This document shows positions 1 to 9,159 of a stretch of DNA of 64,000 nucleotides, in pieces. The DNA comes from Notospermus geniculatus (Eukaryota > Nemertea > Pilidiophora > Heteronemertea > Lineidae): NCBI GenBank assembly GCA_002633025.1, contig NMRB01000027.1:505994-569993 (forward strand), given 5' to 3'. A model generated the notes under the pieces. That model made no database searches. It was not told where the DNA came from and worked only from the letters and a program-made list of their open reading frames with translations. The translations under genes and the position numbers were made by a program. The stretch's first letter is position 1, and the number at the start of each line of letters is the position of its first letter.

Positions 1-416
1 CCTTGATACCGGCGCAGGCCAGTAGTTCTGCTGGTGCTAGTTCAGGCCAAAGTCTAGGAGTTGGTGTGGCAGTGCATAATGACAAAGTTCACTTGCAAAC
101 TTTGCCGGTGCGAATACATGCGCCCAATGGTAGAGTGGTCGACACCTTTGCCTTGCTTGATTCTGGCAGTCAGGCCACATTAATTCAAGAATCGTTTGCG
201 AATGATATTGGGTTGCATGGTCATAGTTCCACTTTAACTCTTGGTAATGTGAAAACCAATGAACGTCCTGAATTGTCCAAAAGGGTGAACTTCTGGGTGA
301 GTGATCCAAGGAACCCGTCCATGGCACCGTTAAATGTTCGAGATGCGTGGACCTTTAAGACTCCCTTCAACTTTCCTTCACAGAAAATCCCACGTGACAA
401 AGTCTTGGTAATGTGA
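1..416 (+). pseudogene. BEL/Pao pol fragment: retropepsin-like aspartic protease
   Basis: The frame starting at position 3 contains LLDSGSQATLI (roughly 150-185), the D-S-G-S active-site signature of retrotransposon aspartic proteases. It is preceded by a beta-rich stretch ending DTFA, as expected for one lobe of the dimeric enzyme. In BEL/Pao elements this domain lies between gag and reverse transcriptase and cleaves the polyprotein. The left end is cut by the window edge. Reading continues normally until 402, where a 164-bp tandem duplication shifts the frame and a stop follows within a few codons. The protease core is intact in this piece but is separated from the RT frame by the duplication. 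Confidence 0.85.
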
Positions 417-566
417 AAACCAATGAACGTCCTGAATTGTCCAAAAGGGTGAACTTCTGGGTGAGTGATCCAAAGAACCCGTCCATGGCACCGTTGAATG
501 TTCGAGATGCGTGGACCTTTAAGACTCCCTTCAACTTTCCTTCACAGAAAATCCCACGTGACAAAG
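239..566. repeat. 164-bp tandem duplication inside pol (239-402 and 403-566)
   Basis: Bases 239-402 are repeated at 403-566 with about two substitutions (for example ccaaggaac versus ccaaagaac). The offset of 164 is not a multiple of three, so the second copy is in a different frame, and this alone separates the protease ORF from the RT ORF. With one unit discounted, the frames on either side agree. It could be replication slippage, or an assembly error at a heterozygous or multi-copy element. Confidence 0.95.
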
Positions 567-2305
567 CTGGTGTAGGTGCTTGGCCTCATACCAAAGATCT
601 TGGTCTAGTAGATATAGATTCCTCTCAGATAATGGTCTTGATAGGTGTTCGAGTGAAAAATGCATTTGAACAATTGGAAACAAGATTAGGCTCAGAGGAG
701 CTTCCAATGGCTGTACGTACACCGCTCAGGTGGACGCTCCTCGGAAAAGAAATGCCAAATTTAGATCTTGATCGCACTAGAACTGACTTAGAATCAGGTG
801 ACGTTGACTTGAAATGTGGGTTTGTGGGCTTGCCAGATGATCAATTGCTCTCCCTTGTTCGCGACTTCTGGGCTACGGAAAACTTTGGTTGTACCCATTC
901 ACTTTCTGCTTCGTCATGCTCGGTAGAAGACCGCAAAGCCTTAGGAATGTTAAATGATTCCGTATGCAAAGTTGACGGTCACTACCAAGTTGGTATGCTT
1001 TGGGCCGAGACACCGGTCAAATTGGTGAACAATCGACCTTTGGCTGAGCACCGATTTGATTTGTTGTGTAAGCGCTTAAGGAAAAATCCCGAAATGAGAC
1101 GTAAATACGAGGCGCAGGTGAATGGTTACGTAGCCAAAGGCTATGCCCGTCGCATGACTCGTGAGGAGGCTCAATTGAAATCTGATCAGACCTATTATCT
1201 GCCGCACCATGGAGTTGTAAATCCAAAGAAGCCTGAGAAATTGCGTGTAGTCTTTGATGCCGCTGCTCAGTACTGTGGTCATAGCCTTAATTCTAAGCTA
1301 ATGACAGGTCCAGATCTTACAAACAACTTGTCAGCGGTCCTCATGAGGTTCCGTAGAGGTGTTATAGCCATGGCAGTAGACATAGAAGCCATGTTCCATC
1401 AAGTTCATGTGCCACCTGCGGATCGTGATTCCCTCCACTTCCTGTGGAAGGAAGACTTAGATTCCCTTAACCCACCCTCAGAGTATCAAATGTGTGTTCA
1501 CATCTTTGGAGCAAAGTGTTCCCCTTGTTGTGCGAACTATGCCCTCAAGCGAGTAGCTATTGATAATCCCGAGTATAGTAGATTGGCACGTGAAACCGTT
1601 TTCCATCAGTACTATGTAGACGATATGCTGAGAGGTCTTGATTCATCCCCTCAGGAGGCAGTATCATTCGCCTTAGAACTGATTGAACTGAACAAGCAAG
1701 GGGGCTTGAATTTGACCTCTTGGGCATCAAATTGCCTTGAACTGTTAGAAGCAGTTTCCCGTCTAGATGGAGTTACAACTCACTCCAAACTGAATTTAGA
1801 AGGAAACCTGGTCGCACGGACCTTAGGGGTCGCCTGCGACTTGTCACATGATGTCTTTGAGTTCGATACAGCAATGCTTCCGTCTGTTTTTGATCATCAG
1901 GTGACGAAGCCCAATCTGTTGAGCGCTGTGAGTACTGTGTTTGACCGTCTAGGCTTTGTTGCCCCCTATATAGTGAGGGCCAAAATTCTCCTACAAAGAT
2001 TGTGGGAAAAGGGCCTCGGTTGGGATGATCCTGTTCCGCAGGTGGACTTGATTGATTGGAATCTTTGGTTGGTGGAATTAGATGACCTGCGCGGATTCAG
2101 TCTGAATCGTTGTTATTGGCCAGATGGGTTGAGCCCAATGATATTCAATTTGCATGTGTTTTGTGATGCATCCGAACAAGCCTTTGGTGCCGTAGCATAT
2201 CTGCAAACCATTTCAACTCGCGGATCGATCCATTGTACAGTCAGCGATTTTTTGAATGAAACTTTTACCAATGGTTTTAAAATAGTTAGATGCACTAGGG
2301 AATGA
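413..2305 (+). pseudogene. BEL/Pao reverse transcriptase with start of RNase H
   Basis: This long open frame carries the BEL/Pao linker and then the polymerase. The fingers region (VVFDAAA, about 1250), motif A AVDIEAMFHQV (about 1373-1405) and catalytic motif C YVDDML (1613-1630) are all visible, so both metal-binding aspartates of the YVDD box are present. The connection and the first RNase H aspartate (FCDAS, about 2160) follow. The frame then runs into about 96 unrelated bases (2241-2336) and stops. The product would copy element RNA into DNA in the particle. The apparent initiator at 413 is only the first Met after the tandem duplication and is not a genuine start, because BEL elements translate pol as part of a polyprotein. 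Confidence 0.92.
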
Positions 2306-2675
2306 AGGAAAATCAAGAATTTTATAGGGAATAAATTGACGAAGCGCAATCTGTTGAGCGCTGTGAGTACTGTGTTTGACCCTCTAGGCTTTGTTGCCCC
2401 CTATATAGTGAGGGCCAAAATTCTCCTTTAAAGGTTGTGGGAGAAAGGTCTCGGTTGGGATGATCCTGTTCCGCAGGTGGACTTGATTGATTGGAATCTT
2501 TGGTTGGTAGAATTGGATGACTTGCGCGGATTCAGTCTGAATCGTTGTTATTGGCCAGATAGGTTTAGCCCAATGATATTCAATTTGCATGTGTTTTGTG
2601 ATGCATCCGAACAAGCCTTTGGTGCCGTAGCATATCTGCAAACCATTTCAACTCGCGGATTGATCCATTGTACCA
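1902..2675. repeat. Diverged internal duplication of RT/RNase H junction (1902-2240, 2337-2675)
   Basis: About 340 bp are present twice at an offset of 435 bp, separated by 96 bp unlike either side. The copies differ by a few percent, and the second has an in-frame TAA near 2430 where the first reads CAA. Because the copies have diverged, this is not a simple recent slippage event. It looks like two different element copies recombined or were joined in assembly. The offset is divisible by three, so the frame is the same on both sides. Confidence 0.9.
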
Positions 2676-3186
2676 TTGTTATGGCTAAGACACGAGTCGC
2701 CCCCGTGAAGAAGGGTAGGCTGACCTTACTTCGCCTTGAACTACAGGCTGCTGTCCTTGCAGTGCGTCTTTATCGCACCATTCGCGAAGAATTGCATATC
2801 CAACTCACGGCAGTGTATCTTTGGTCTGATTCAAGTATTGTACTGCACTACATCCGAAATGACTCAAAACGGTTTATAACCTTCGTTGCCAATCGTGTTG
2901 CCGAAATTAGACTCGAGACAGATCCCTTTCAATGGCGACTTGAAATACAACCTGGGCACCGTTGGCTTGAAGGCCCGGAGTTCCTGCATTCTACCAACAT
3001 GAATGACTGGCCATCACAGAATGTAATAGATAGCCATAGTGAATGTCATTGTGATGAAATCGACAATGAAGTGAAACAGACAGCAGTGGTTTCCACAGTA
3101 GAACACTCTTTGTTCGATCCTTCGAGGTTTTCTGATCTCAACCGTTTGATACGCGTGACATCCTGGTGTTTGCGATTCATTCATAA
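2435..3186 (+). pseudogene. BEL/Pao RNase H domain
   Basis: The second copy of the duplicated segment opens a frame that contains the full RNase H catalytic set: FCDAS (first Asp, about 2596), LRLELQAAV (Glu, about 2730) and WSDSS (second Asp, about 2824). It ends with the GHRW-containing C-terminal helix region near 2960. RNase H removes the RNA strand of the RNA-DNA hybrid. A short linker to integrase follows and is interrupted at 3187 by a miniature transposon that adds a premature stop (TAA near 3230). The upstream stop near 2430 cuts it off from the polymerase. The residues look functional, but the frame context is broken. Confidence 0.88.
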
Positions 3187-3316
3187 GGCTTCCTTTACAT
3201 GGAAGTATACGGTATACGAAAATGTCGGTTAACAATGGCTTCACGGTGGTGAATCCTCGGAATGCCTTTGTTAACCCGCGTTTTCGTATACCGAATACTT
3301 CTATGTAAGGGAAGCC
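3187..3316. mobile_element. 130-bp palindromic MITE in pol, TAA target duplication
   Basis: The element begins GGCTTCC and ends GGAAGCC and is an almost complete inverted repeat (arms about 60 bp, small centre). It is flanked by TAA at 3184-3186 and 3317-3319. A TWA target-site duplication with GC-rich termini points to the PIF/Harbinger superfamily. Element plus one target copy is 133 bp, which accounts exactly for the frame change between the RNase H and integrase ORFs. Confidence 0.88.
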
Positions 3317-3319
3317 TAA

Positions 3320-4054
3320 CGTGCGTTTTCCTAGCAGTAAGCATGTGGGTAGACTGTCTGTGAAAGAACTGACTGATTCAACTGTGTATTGGGTGAAAGT
3401 TGCACAGCATGAGATGTTCGGTGATGAAATACAGGTGCTTGCCGCAGGGAAATGTGTACCCGCTAGTAGTCCATTGTTTAAGTTGAGTCCTGTCCTAGAT
3501 GGTGAAGTGCTGAGAGTTGGGGGACGCATTGAGAATGCTAGGGTTCCTTATGAGGCCCCACATCAGCTACTGCTACCGAAACGACACGCTGTGACTGGGT
3601 TGATTGTACGAAATATACACGAGAGTCTATTCCATAGTGGTGTTGAACATGTAGTATCCTCTCTGAGACAGAAGTATTGGATCCCAGCCATCCGTCAAGT
3701 AGTAAAATCTGTCATATTTCGCTGCCTCAAATGTCACAGAAATCGTGTACAACCTAGTGTTCCGCTCATGGCAAGACTATCTGAATGTCGATTGTCTCAT
3801 TCTCAGCCAGTTTTTTCGCAAACTGGGTTGGATTTTTGGGGCCCAATGACCATAAAGAGAGCCCGAACTCGAGAGAAGAGATGGGGCTGTTTATTTACAT
3901 GCTTAACAGTCCGAGCCATCCACCTAGAATTGGTTGCTTCATTGCAAACTGATTCCTTCATCCTTGCTCTCAGGCGGTTTATTGCCAGACGCGGATCTCC
4001 TGCTGATCTCTTTTGTGACAATGGGACCAACTTTGTTGGCGCTCAACGAGAATT
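3320..4054 (+). pseudogene. BEL/Pao integrase, truncated before the catalytic Glu
   Basis: The frame encodes the H-H-C-C zinc-binding domain (HESLFHSG about 3618-3641, CLKCHRN about 3724-3744). The DDE core has LDFWGP (first Asp, about 3829) and DNGTNF (second Asp, about 4018). Sequence continuity ends at the N at 4055, and what follows is unrelated, so the catalytic Glu and the C-terminal domain are missing. Integrase would insert the element cDNA into host DNA. The loss could be true truncation or an assembly join, because the break coincides exactly with the N. Confidence 0.9.
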
Positions 4055-4319
4055 NACCTTTCACAATCACCAATTGGCACCACTGCACGAAGCCCACAGT
4101 TGATTTCTGGAAAACAGAAACACAGAGTGTTTTATTTATTTTACCTCAGATTATACAACAAGATGTAGGCTATACGACAGGGAAAAATGTGATATAAAAT
4201 GGTACCAGTAAAATGTTTGGTGATTGTGATATGATGAAATGTTATGAGAAATGCAACATATAACATCCAAAAAGAAACTGCATAGCAGTATAAATACAAA
4301 GTAGTTGATCTTGTCTTAC
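4055..4319. other. Noncoding sequence right of the retrotransposon join
   Basis: The single N at 4055 separates integrase sequence from AT-rich noncoding sequence. No LTR, polypurine tract or gene is visible here. It is probably intron or downstream sequence of the minus-strand gene whose fourth exon ends at 4320. Confidence 0.5.
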
Positions 4320-4418
4320 CAGCAGATGGGGTTGATACCCTTGGCAATTCTTGTCCAGCAGCAGGCGGGGTATTGGGCTGGTCTGTATCAGACATCTTTG
4401 ATACACTGGATTCCCGGC
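4320..4418 (-). CDS. Exon 4, Tudor-knot-like protein gene (last exon seen)
   Basis: A polypyrimidine acceptor ending TTTTTTCAG (4419-4420) and a GTAAGA donor (4319) enclose 99 bp, open in the same phase. The residues are polar and proline-rich (DTDQPNTPPAAGQELPR), so this looks like a disordered linker. The donor shows that the gene continues toward lower coordinates, but the next 4 kb are retrotransposon. The remaining exons are therefore beyond the element, outside the window, or lost at the join at 4055. Confidence 0.6.
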
Positions 4419-4453
4419 CTGAAAAAAGTCGCAGTTTAGCAAATTACATGGAA

Positions 4454-4506
4454 ATGTTCAAGATGGCCAACATATGTTGGCCAATTTCAAGATGGCCAAC
4501 ATAGCC
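4454..4506. repeat. Direct repeat of TCAAGATGGCCAACATA
   Basis: A 17-base word containing AAGATGGCC occurs near 4457 and again near 4488, inside the intron between exons 3 and 4. AAGATGG is the core of the YY1 consensus. With only two copies this may be coincidence or short slippage. Confidence 0.5.
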
Positions 4507-4715
4507 ACAATCTTGGATGGACGGCGAAGCTGGTCGTTGACATCAAAGCGAACTGCCCTGTCATACAGACAAACCGGACCCTCACAAAAAAATTCACGTT
4601 GACCAGACAACGCGTTCTAAAGCTCACTGACAGAAACCAAATGTTAACGGACACCGACGACACACGCACATAATGCCCCGACTGAAAAGTCGGGGCATAA
4701 AATTAAAAAACTTAC

Positions 4716-4805
4716 ATGATGACTCGGGTGTTCTTGTTGATCGTTGTCGTTTGCCACGCTTTGTCTTTTCACAACTGACATCCTCATCCGACTCATCTGC
4801 ATTGT
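4716..4805 (-). CDS. Exon 3, acidic-basic linker of Tudor-knot-like protein gene
   Basis: A TTTTTTCAG acceptor (4806-4807) and a GTAAGT donor (4715) bound 90 bp that read through in phase 1. The residues are an acidic cluster (ADESDEDVS) followed by a basic cluster (KTKRGKRQRSTR), a common arrangement in nuclear proteins and a plausible nuclear localisation signal. The short exon has no domain of its own. Its support comes from good splice sites and from phase agreement with both neighbours. Confidence 0.6.
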
Positions 4806-5027
4806 CTGAAAAAATGAAATCGTGCTACATTGTAATAAGATCCACGCACCGATTTAATGGCATGACTAGAAGGCAGATCTGTCGTCACACCATGGCATAC
4901 TTGTAGATAGTATCAGTATGGCATAATCACGCATGGCATTGCGTTGGCTACAGTGCTAACAAGAGGCCCACCGGCCTGGCGCTCAGCTGAAAGTTGACTT
5001 GAGGTGTAGTTGTAGGTTTAATGGTAC

Positions 5028-5500
5028 GTTCACACTAGAGCGCGGTCCGTTACGAACGTCACGATTGGCCATTCGTAGCTGATCGTGGAATGTTTGTTTA
5101 ATTCTCTGAAGTTTCACGTTTGGATACGAGGTGATGCGAGTCGATACGTTCTGATACGCTTGGATGCGATATGGTCGCGATTGGTCAATTTCAGGTGGCA
5201 CGCATGGCGCCACGATTGAAATCGTGGTCTTTATCGTGGAGTAATCGTGGTGATCCTATCAGATCTTATTAGATCTTATCACATCTTGAGGGCAATCGTG
5301 ACGGCAATCGTGAAAATCTTTTTGGTCGTAGAAAGGTTTTGAACTGTTCAAAACATTTCTACCATCAATACGATTGCCACGACTGACATCAAGATCAGAA
5401 AAGATCTGATAAGATCTGATGAGACCTGATAGGATCACCACGATTATTGCACGATTAAGATCACGATTTCAATCGTGGCGTGATTCGTGATAGTGTGAAC
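5028..5500. mobile_element. Fold-back MITE rich in CACGATT/AATCGTG words
   Basis: The element starts GTTCACACTA and ends TAGTGTGAAC, and the two halves are inverted around a centre at about 5331-5360 (AAGGTTTTGAACTGTTCAAA region). The arms are filled with alternating ATCGTG/CACGAT and AGATCTTAT words. It lies in an intron of the Tudor-knot-like gene. No coding capacity is seen. Confidence 0.8.
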
Positions 5501-5559
5501 ACAGCATAAACCGAAACATGAATTTGGTTCAAGAACGCCTAGCTGGTGCTATTCGTCTA

Positions 5560-5833
5560 GTCCACGGTTGATCCCGATCACCACGATTCGGAAGCACGAT
5601 TAGATGCGATCTGTCGCGTTTTGTTAAGATTTAATACGATCTGATGCGATGATCACGATTAACAATTAATCGTGTTGATCGTAGAAAATTTTTAAACCGG
5701 CCAAAACTTTCCTACGATCAACACGATTGCCACGACTGACCTCAAGATCTGATATAACCTGATAGGATCACCACGATTACTCCACGATTAAGACCACGAT
5801 TTCAATCGTGGCGTGATTCGTGATGGTGTGAAC
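5560..5833. mobile_element. Second, shorter copy of the CACGATT fold-back MITE
   Basis: The right half (5690-5833) closely matches the right half of the element at 5028-5500, ending GGTGTGAAC with the same AGCATAAA flank. The left half is shorter and diverged. The centre is AAATTTTTAAACCGGCC. This is either a tandem neighbour of the same family or a partial duplication. Confidence 0.7.
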
Positions 5834-7205
5834 ATAGCATAAAGATAATGTATCACGGATATTTTCGTGCGCCACGAAATTCATTGTTTATTTACATTTT
5901 GTTTGTCTTTCTTTGTCTTATGAATAATTTGTTGGTGCCATGCCTCTCTAGAAATTCGGTTGATTCCAAAAGTACATGTATTCATTGGGTTGGCATGTCC
6001 CAAAAGTCCAAAATAACATAATGTAAACATCCATGTTTACAAACATTGAATGTAAACAATGAAGCATGCTAATATCGTCCAATATTGTTTGATGAGTAGC
6101 TACATGTATAATGCCCTAAGTGGGCGCTTGCACTCCTGAGATAATGTTTTATAAGAAATTTAAAAAAAAGAGGTGGAACTGTAAATGCGTGAGAAGCAAG
6201 ACTGGTATTACGACGTCCTACACCGCTTGGAAAGAATGGGTCTCAGTCCAAGAAAGAGATGTGATCGGGGTATGACACCAATCAAGAGAAAAATGAATCG
6301 CCAACAAAGGCCAACATCTGCTCTAGCTTTTTGCTCACATGAATTTATCAAAAGACTTTATCTCCGAATGATAAAACAATGGGATTTACAATACAGTTAA
6401 CCGGTACAACATAAAAAAGAACACAAAAGATAGTATTTGATAAAGAGGGACCCTGACTGTGACTGTGTCAAAGAATTAAGGTGAATATAATTGGTAGGTG
6501 TCATAATATCTGCCATCAATAATTGATTCCATTATGTTTTGATTAGCATCGACAAGACCCCCTCATTGCTGGTTAATGTGACTATAATACCCACCTTAAT
6601 TGCTTAAAGAAATGTTTGATTAGTATGCTATGATCCCAAGCTGTGTTGGGGGAAAAGCTCACATAATAATGACACAGACTTTGATTTATAATTCAATTCA
6701 ATTCAAAATTATAATGAATGTTTTGATTCAGCATTTCCTGACACCTTGGCTTAGGGTGTCAGGGAAAAAACGTGATGGATGGATGGGTTTGTGACAATGC
6801 ATTATGCTTATTTTACATTCAATATACAGCTGAAAGGAAATTGAAGAGGATAATCCTCCTTTAAGTTGTGCTTGTGGTGGAAATGTGAACAACTGGACTA
6901 CAGGACGAAGTATTTTTACAGTTATTTTTCAGACAATGGTCCTTGGACAATGGTGGTAAATTGAGAATATAGGCTTTTTGTACACCAAATTCTGGATAGG
7001 AAACAACATTTGTCCACAATGGTTAAATATTTATTTGTGATATTTGAAAAAGTATCTCAATGTTATTCCCAGCCGACAAAACTGAGACAGCCAACTAGGC
7101 TGATTCAATGGCATGCACAACTTCATTTTTTATTGCCCATCTGGGATTTTCTCAGTCCCTCTTGAGTTGATTAGGCCCTGCCCAGGAACCCAAAGAAAAA
7201 CTCAC
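5834..7205. other. Intronic noncoding stretch
   Basis: AT-rich sequence between exons 2 and 3 of the minus-strand gene. A 71-codon plus-strand ORF at 6185-6400 (basic, starts MREKQDWYY) has no support beyond being open. I see no RNA gene, repeat array or transposon end here. Confidence 0.5.
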
Positions 7206-7418
7206 CTTCCAGAAGCATCACATCTGCTGCAGCAATCACAGTAACCTTCCCACCACACAGCACAGAAACCTCTCTTCTGAAATGGTCCACTGTCACGACT
7301 TGCACATCTTCATCCTGACCATCCTGGATTCGCACAAGGTCGCCACGCTGTAGGGTTGACAGAATGTCTTGTTTTCCCTTTTGAGACTTTCTCTTTGTCT
7401 TTCTTCGTTGTGTTGTCC
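7206..7418 (-). CDS. Exon 2, Tudor-knot-like protein gene
   Basis: Bounded by a TTTACAG acceptor (7419-7420) and a GTGAG donor (7205). It is 213 bp, phase 1 at both ends and free of stops in that frame. It encodes a very basic N-terminal stretch (TTQRRKTKRKSQKGK), which could act as a nuclear localisation or nucleic-acid-binding segment. This is followed by a compact beta-rich module around GDLVRIQDG, VQVVTVDHFRREVSV and VIAAADVMLLE. That module resembles a small SH3/KOW/Tudor-type barrel. The exon lies about 1.4 kb from exon 1, and the intron contains the 121-base assembly gap, so a further exon could be hidden there. Confidence 0.7.
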
Positions 7419-7592
7419 CTGTAAAGTTTTGGAAACAAAATTTTAAAAAAATATTAGGAAGACCTCGAAAAAAAATTTACCTGATTTGCCGTCATATTAG
7501 GTGAAGGTACTACTTGACGTGACATAAAAAATGTTATTTGATCAAGATTTTGCAACAATTTTGAAATTTTTTTTCTCCCCCCCCCTCCTTGA

Positions 7593-7713
7593 NNNNNNNN
7601 NNNNNNNNNNNNNNNNNNNNNNNNNNNNNNNNNNNNNNNNNNNNNNNNNNNNNNNNNNNNNNNNNNNNNNNNNNNNNNNNNNNNNNNNNNNNNNNNNNNN
7701 NNNNNNNNNNNNN
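7593..7713. other. Assembly gap of 121 Ns
   Basis: The N run follows a T-run and a C-run (TTTTTTTT, then CCCCCCCC), so the gap probably reflects failure to sequence through homopolymers. It falls in the intron between exons 1 and 2 of the minus-strand gene. Confidence 0.98.
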
Positions 7714-8860
7714 AGTCTCGCGCAACCAGCCCCTCGGTCATACTCCGAGGTCGTCAGACCGAGGGTCTGGCACGGAACGAAATTCTCATTGTAGCGACCT
7801 AGTGACCTCGTTTCGATGATTTGAAATGAGGTCAGCTTCGCTGATTGGCTAGTTTCAAAATTTGGTGACGTAGGCTGCAGGGGAATATGGCGGTGCTCAG
7901 AGAACTTGAAGCGTGAAAATTAGTGAGGTGAATCGCATCAATTTGTGTTGTCAAGTCAATTTATAGTGTCTTTCATTGGAATTTCAGGCAAGTATTTTAT
8001 ATTTTTTCGATTGGGGAGGGAATTATGCTATAAAAAGTGTAGGCCTAACAGCAAGGGTTACAAATACTGCAGTTATACTCGCACGCTGAATGCTTTTTGC
8101 ATTGATTGTGCATTGTGTTCTACGTCATCGGCGGTAGATTGTCCGCCATGATGGATTTTACAAGCAAAAGGAACCATCTGGACCAGACTCTAAAATTGAA
8201 AATTGCAGAGTCTGGTGGCACGGGACTAATCATCACAATGCAATGAGAGCGCGATGCAAAAAAGTGATACCGGTAGCTACATTGTACATTCATCATGTTC
8301 ACGACAAGCCATCATCATCATTCAAATTGATTTGATGATGATGTTGAACTTGAGATGTAGGTACATGTAGGCCAGCTGATCATACTGTACATACCAAGGC
8401 TTTAGAACAAAAGGCCCAGCATGATACTCATAAAGGAGGACATCCATATAGGGAGGCTTAGGCCTGCTATGATGTTCATGTTGCACCATATAGCCTACCA
8501 TTGCTTGTAGGCCTAGGCCTAGTACAGCATAGATGCTGCAGGCCCAAGGCCAAGGGGCCCAGACCAGGCAGAGAAAACTTAAACTCAACTGGCTAGAGAG
8601 ATGACATGCAATGGATGAGCCATGACTCATGAGGCACACCAGCTCACACATCATCACATGCACACAGCGCATGGCGTCCACAGGGCACAGCTGCACCACA
8701 GTGTATCGGTAGGCCCAGGCTACTGACTTATTGTAGCCTGGAGCCTTAGCATGCTTAGGCCTACACATGTTGTTAGGCCTACAGACATGACGAACCAGAC
8801 ATGACAGATAACGTGATAAAACTAGGCCTAGATCGTCTGGAAATTGTTAACAAAAAAGCC
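7714..8860. other. Intronic stretch rich in TAGGCCTA
   Basis: This is noncoding. From about 8380 to 8830 the word AGGCCTA and its palindrome TAGGCCTA recur many times, a low-complexity texture common in marine invertebrate genomes. A short partial repeat (7714-7800, CCGAGGTCGTCAGACCGAGG) follows the gap. Confidence 0.5.
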
Positions 8861-8864
8861 TTAC

Positions 8865-9078
8865 CCTCATTCAAAACAACGGAGAGATCGACTGGCAATC
8901 GGATCTCGTCTGGGGAAACGTTTCGGTTGTATTCGGGTCCCCAGCCACAGAATCCGACGAGGTAGCAGCAGCCGTGATCATCATGATGATCCGAAACTTC
9001 CAGCACCTTTGCCATCTCCCATCGTCCAACTTCGTCAACAGCCTGAATTTTCATTCCCACAGTAAACATGCTTTCCAT
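8865..9078 (-). CDS. Exon 1, Tudor-knot/chromobarrel-like protein gene
   Basis: First coding exon of a minus-strand gene with at least four exons in the window. ATG is at 9078; 71 codons plus one base lead to a GTAAGG donor at 8864 (phase 1). The residues have the pattern of a Tudor-knot or chromobarrel module: VGMKIQAVD, then GRWEMAKVLEV, a histidine/aspartate-rich loop, then YLVGFCGWGPEYNR and a closing VSPDEIRLP. Such small beta barrels bind methylated histone tails or nucleic acid, so a chromatin role is an inference from fold. No TATA box precedes it. The next exons (7206-7418, 4716-4805, 4320-4418) all begin with two bases that complete the split codon. That shared phase is strong evidence that the four belong together. 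I do not recognise the specific orthologue. Confidence 0.72.
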
Positions 9079-9159
9079 CCTGACTTGTTATGAGTGTTTT
9101 GTCCGTACAGAAACAAAATATCTAGCCAGAAAACATCATAAAAAAGGTGCACACTGAAT

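Larger units (their letters stand above)
1..4054 (+). mobile_element. BEL/Pao-type LTR retrotransposon, pol region, degenerate
   Basis: One reverse-transcribing element runs from the left edge to an N at 4055. Protease, reverse transcriptase, RNase H and integrase are recognisable in that order, the pol order of BEL/Pao elements, and the long linker between protease and RT is also BEL/Pao-like. No LTR is visible: the left part lies outside the window and the right part is cut off at the N, before the last integrase catalytic residue. Coding is broken by two internal duplications and one miniature transposon, described separately. The copy cannot be autonomous as assembled. The short tandem duplication is nearly identical between copies, so either the decay is recent or assembly has added damage. 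Confidence 0.9.

Noticed and set aside
37-722. Minus-strand ORFs of 60-96 codons over the retrotransposon
   Set aside because: They are shadows of the pol frame on the opposite strand, and part of one is repeated only because of the 164-bp duplication.
6185-6400. 71-codon plus-strand ORF starting MREKQDWYY
   Set aside because: Basic and plausible in composition, but it has no promoter, splice context or recognised motif and lies in an intron of the opposite-strand gene.
8322-8768. 148-codon minus-strand ORF
   Set aside because: It lies in TAGGCCTA-rich low-complexity sequence; the Cys/His/Met-rich translation has no domain pattern.
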